DNA from: Pseudomonas fluorescens
Lineage (GTDB): Bacteria; Pseudomonadota; Gammaproteobacteria; Pseudomonadales; Pseudomonadaceae
Direction: 5' to 3'
Assembly (NCBI RefSeq): GCF_902497745.1
Contig: NZ_CABVHJ010000020.1
Location: 62,001-126,000 of the forward strand
DNA: 64,000 nucleotides
Part shown: one piece after another, positions 63,901 through 64,000 of the stretch
How positions within the stretch are numbered: the first letter of the stretch is position 1
Layout: every line of letters starts with the position of its first letter
Made by a program: the position numbers and the translations under genes
Notes under the pieces: model-generated
Told to the model about the DNA's origin: nothing
What the model saw: only the letters and a program-made list of their open reading frames with translations
Databases searched by the model: none

Positions 63901-64000
63901 CGACCGCGGCGGGGAAGCTTGTCTGGGCACCCGATAACCCCTTCTTTACCCCCTACGAGCCAGTGCCTGATGACATGCTCGAGTATTGCCAGCAGATTGC
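54915..64000 (+). CDS. pdtA: Large TpsA filamentous-haemagglutinin-type exoprotein (PdtA-like), 3'-truncated
   Basis: The frame opens at ATG 54915 (a GTG lies just before it; AAAAGGA upstream) and stays open to the right edge, about 3,028 residues. A long signal peptide (LALKP-like ...PLAQAVALCLVAGSAQAQ, to about residue 45) is followed by a TPS secretion domain: LNWETFNVGRNTTVEFAQQ, VLNRVNDPNARASQIQGQI, LVNRNGIVFSGSSQVNVRNL, which are classic haemagglutination-activity motifs. A very long beta-helical passenger region follows. Location next to hxc and the DING genes equals that of pdtA in P. aeruginosa, a phosphate-depletion TPS protein; the TpsB partner must lie beyond the edge. The pdtA name is by synteny. 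Confidence 0.85.
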   Translation, partial: MLARPSRRTSVQPFQREAVEPALWLLKPLAQAVALCLVAGSAQAQTAFSSSWFAAKGAAQQAAAARPSVGGLPGMTPPLAQQQKANAQLQRSIQTLNNTVAAIAAQQAAQAAGRAAALGTVQVVPDGLGEGGLKVDNSLAQGWQNAKGPQQTQADGKTTVKIEQTADKAILNWETFNVGRNTTVEFAQQSNWAVLNRVNDPNARASQIQGQIKGDSTVMLVNRNGIVFSGSSQVNVRNLVAAAANISDIQFRDRGLYFDSTGTQPTFTDAAGKVLVERGASIATRQPASSTAAGGYALLLGSEVQNDGSISTAKGQTVLAAGDRFYIRKGSGTEGNALSTTFGNEVIPGFKAGAVTGNVTNNGMIQSATGDITLTGHDVVQNGVLLASTSVATRGTIHLTNPSTDNNGSVTLGQGSATAIMLDSSDLSALDSQRDASLSNVSANNRIRGDQSRIELQSGGTVEFQSGSITLATGGQVAVSAQRRSLVRDGAMIDVSGALGVKVAMENNNIKINVQGNEQRDASVNREKGALNSNDIWVDVRELVYVPAGTNGYATDRWYTAGGLLEVGGYLGTQGHSVGEWMAQGGTVSFTGNDVVTEKGSLINLSGGTLDVQSGEIRQSWLRGADGKLYEVSRAPGDLLYSGLYKGYEDNSERWGQTNYFYNPLIAPRSRFESGYTVGRDAGQLVIATANAVLDGQMIGEVYQGERQNQAAKPVLDGYEQSQTALARRAQLIVGSYDPTYVAAASGLLYSLNPTLDQVQIGGERPLAGSDLDLAGAVSDARKGTLYLDNDQLNGFRLGALKVAAKDQVVVDGALTVDSGGDITLYSPDVQIDADLTARGGSVRLGNVLNQFLSSDTADTRLTAKVDKATQVKVADGVRLDTRGVWSNLRTNPDDGASLAYLNGGLLSIRSSGDIDMGAGSLLDVSSGGAVLANGKTRGGKGGDLTLESSAISAPGKTHLNLAGDLRGYGVTGGGTLTVQANKILVGQTDKVLADNTLQLSADLFSKGFSAYNLIGLSGLDVADGTAIDVNMPVYRFADAAPNQVSGVDPQTALELWTPTLFQENPTKGLLTQRGGASLTLQGGASLIGLIDAANSALTLGRGSRISVDPGQSIKLRGAGQITVEGELNAWGGTIDIRQQQLGAINPGTSNQVADSNAHNRSIWIGEQAVLDVAGRANTAIDVLGRTYGQVGKGGSIIIGGEIDTKLATATAADAYVIVRQGARLDASGTEAVVDIAGQGPTRVATDGGRISLSSYNGLFVEGSLRAAAGGVGAAGGRLELALEAPLYMDSASNAVRAPREIIIGQGPGDARLSATLRPDEGADSLRYGQTRLSADGLMAGGFDNLSLLSNGLLSFDGDVNLHMNQSLNLYAGALSLAENSSDAARIDLRAPYLRLSGVGTYFEAPTMTRPRVTLNPTNRLSQASFNASANLLDVGNGLSFGTQGAILQQQGPAVAYSRRAFGLVSLDSSGDLRFLAPNDRAEKTRLWTPGDLNLGAAQIYPATGVQAEVRAGYQGADRANEHTLRISGRGAAPAAVPYSVFGSLNLTAGTIEQGGVIRAPLGLITVGDDVLTTTHEVRLLPGSVTSVSAAGLVMPYGGTTDGIDYRYNDKSVVLNGITGETNGVVVNSQYIDVQSGATLDLSGGGDLRGAGFVSGRGGSTDARLNPLVRNAADGTFSLPGLASNPVYAIVPGNQSVYAPVVAGASAVDPRVGQQITLGAGVPGLAAGTYTLLPSSFALLPGAFRVEVNGQATPSGTTRALQLRNGSWTSSGQMSIANTGLHDSLASQVIVTSADVLRRYSQYNETSLTQFIYSDAARRGVPRALAPMDGKTLDLRLNTGGEQDIALLFNGQALFKAAEGGSIGTAVLRGGNAGANFEILGAGHTPTPDFNGVSVYADTLNNLNAGRLSIGAMPKVQYNNSANIIGFVGTSTDIVLREGAILSAPEVLLRTTSTLGGITVEAGAGINTLGRGDVAYDSTAGFFYQPDQSSLLLASNGWTHVLAPKAASGISGGGSIRIGVCTTAVCNNPAILYSNGSLTVATDNQFELDEAVRFGTRQLALSVGSVNAGSAEALAAAGSRVPAGLMLNQNVLNRLLRGDTQYGAPALETLSLTTRDAFNFYGSVSLDTLDPQTGQSKLQNLLLATPAIYGWGDASDVASIRTANLIWNGATQSPGGVITAGAGTGSGTLDIQAQRIELGYGPMPQASGLDQNNRLALGFANVNLTASDRITANHKGSLAVYQQQGAYDPLTGYSYSGGNLNLRTPLLTGEAASVNLLKAGNNLTLSGGGASGVAEALGAELNLEARNIVLDSRIALASGKLTVKSEEDLNLASGAVLDLAGRTLPFNDVKKYSWGGDVSLYSANGNIRQAASSRIDLSAKNNQAGNLSAIALAEAAGIVDLQGEILGGSSGYYDAGGTLVPYKAGGVDIRAQRLGGDASEQFAALNQRLNAGQVFGSRSLQLKQGNLLIGDGLKASEVNVSVDNGSLTVAGLIDASGERVGSIRLAAKNALTLAGNSVLDAHGRVLRVDSYGKIIDAPNRATVELNAGDGVLTLASGARIDLRHGTDAVPGYLAGQNDGMLRGTLELNAPRLGSNDIAIDASGAMTIQGARSIGLNGVRRYTDARDGTDQAVTGRPYQVIDQAMLDRIHADSDTFINAALNNSDLLQRKLAGLNNATYADAFHLRPGVEIASKTADGDLVVEGDLDLSGYRYASLNPHTRLNPSIYGSGEAGSLIIRAGGNLDIYGSINDGFAPPPETQDDAGWKLIAGVQPFGGDLIVPGSGVSLAEGTQFPIGATLNYDVTIQGAVLASGTLLPTQAVLGEAYTFSAGTVLAGAIHDQNGNLLYAAGTLLSDSVTLPAATRLGAGIRLNKATALQAMNWPKGVPLPSVYNADLITFSGVKLKGELALLRGSLIPSMTDVKLAEGTSLIELRPFNGTQQGKNWAVASMLPSGSASWSMRVVAGADLDAADSRAVKPLTPEGHLRLADSHYGVNITTAAGKLVWAPDNPFFTPYEPVPDDMLEYCQQI

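Noticed and set aside
1-64000. CRISPR arrays, tRNA or rRNA genes
   Set aside because: No regular direct-repeat/spacer arrays and no cloverleaf or rRNA sequence recognised by eye; the repeats seen are REP palindromes and FHA coding repeats.

Overview
The window looks like a chromosomal segment of a fluorescent-group Pseudomonas. It is GC-rich, it carries many Pseudomonas-type REP palindromes in intergenic gaps, and it holds Pseudomonas-typical loci: a 1.6-kDa-residue-class NAD-glutamate dehydrogenase, a MoxR/Bat operon, and a vre-hxc-pdtA block in the same order as I recall for P. aeruginosa PAO1.

Layout. (1) 1-10.4 kb: the 3' part of a giant CdiA/filamentous-haemagglutinin exoprotein ending in a PD-(D/E)XK-like toxin tip, followed by a small zinc-ribbon protein as candidate immunity gene and three more small AT-richer ORFs that look like an orphan-immunity array. 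A 46-bp copy of the batD 3' end at 8772-8817 marks this array as inserted or rearranged. (2) 10.4-17.3 kb: a tightly overlapping minus-strand operon moxR - DUF58 - DUF4381 - VWA - VWA/TPR - batD. (3) 17.5-29.6 kb: a small acidic protein, gdhB, a delta-60-repeat protein between two gdhB-like terminator copies, a lipoprotein, a periplasmic cupin, an ABM monooxygenase, a MocR regulator, an AhpD-like protein and a small exported protein.

(4) 29.7-54.7 kb: vreA-vreI-vreR (STN/TonB-like protein, ECF sigma factor, FecR-like anti-sigma) followed by the complete Hxc type II secretion machine (hxcW, U, P, V, T, X, Y, Z, Q, R, S) and two DING/PstS-like proteins that are probable cargo. In P. aeruginosa the vre and hxc genes respond to phosphate limitation. 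The cluster is split between hxcP and hxcV by a ~8.9-kb island. (5) The island (34.2-43.1 kb) has an AT-rich left part with an AvcD-type anti-phage dCTP deaminase, an EVE/PUA-like protein and a two-TM protein. Its right part is a tandemly duplicated unit made of a structured leader, a DUF6124 gene and a T6SS-type PAAR / GH104-like muramidase / periplasmic immunity operon; the second unit keeps only the immunity paralogue and a muramidase fragment. (6) 54.9 kb to the right edge: the 5' 9.1 kb of a second giant TpsA exoprotein, placed where pdtA lies in P. aeruginosa.

The most unusual signal is the pair of ~360-nt leaders upstream of the two DUF6124 genes (37915-38273, 40604-40965). Their cores differ in sequence but share one architecture: a word pair W-X, its complement X'-W', then W-X again next to the ribosome-binding site. 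This allows two mutually exclusive folds with compensatory changes between the copies, as expected of an RNA switch. I do not know a described RNA family that matches it.
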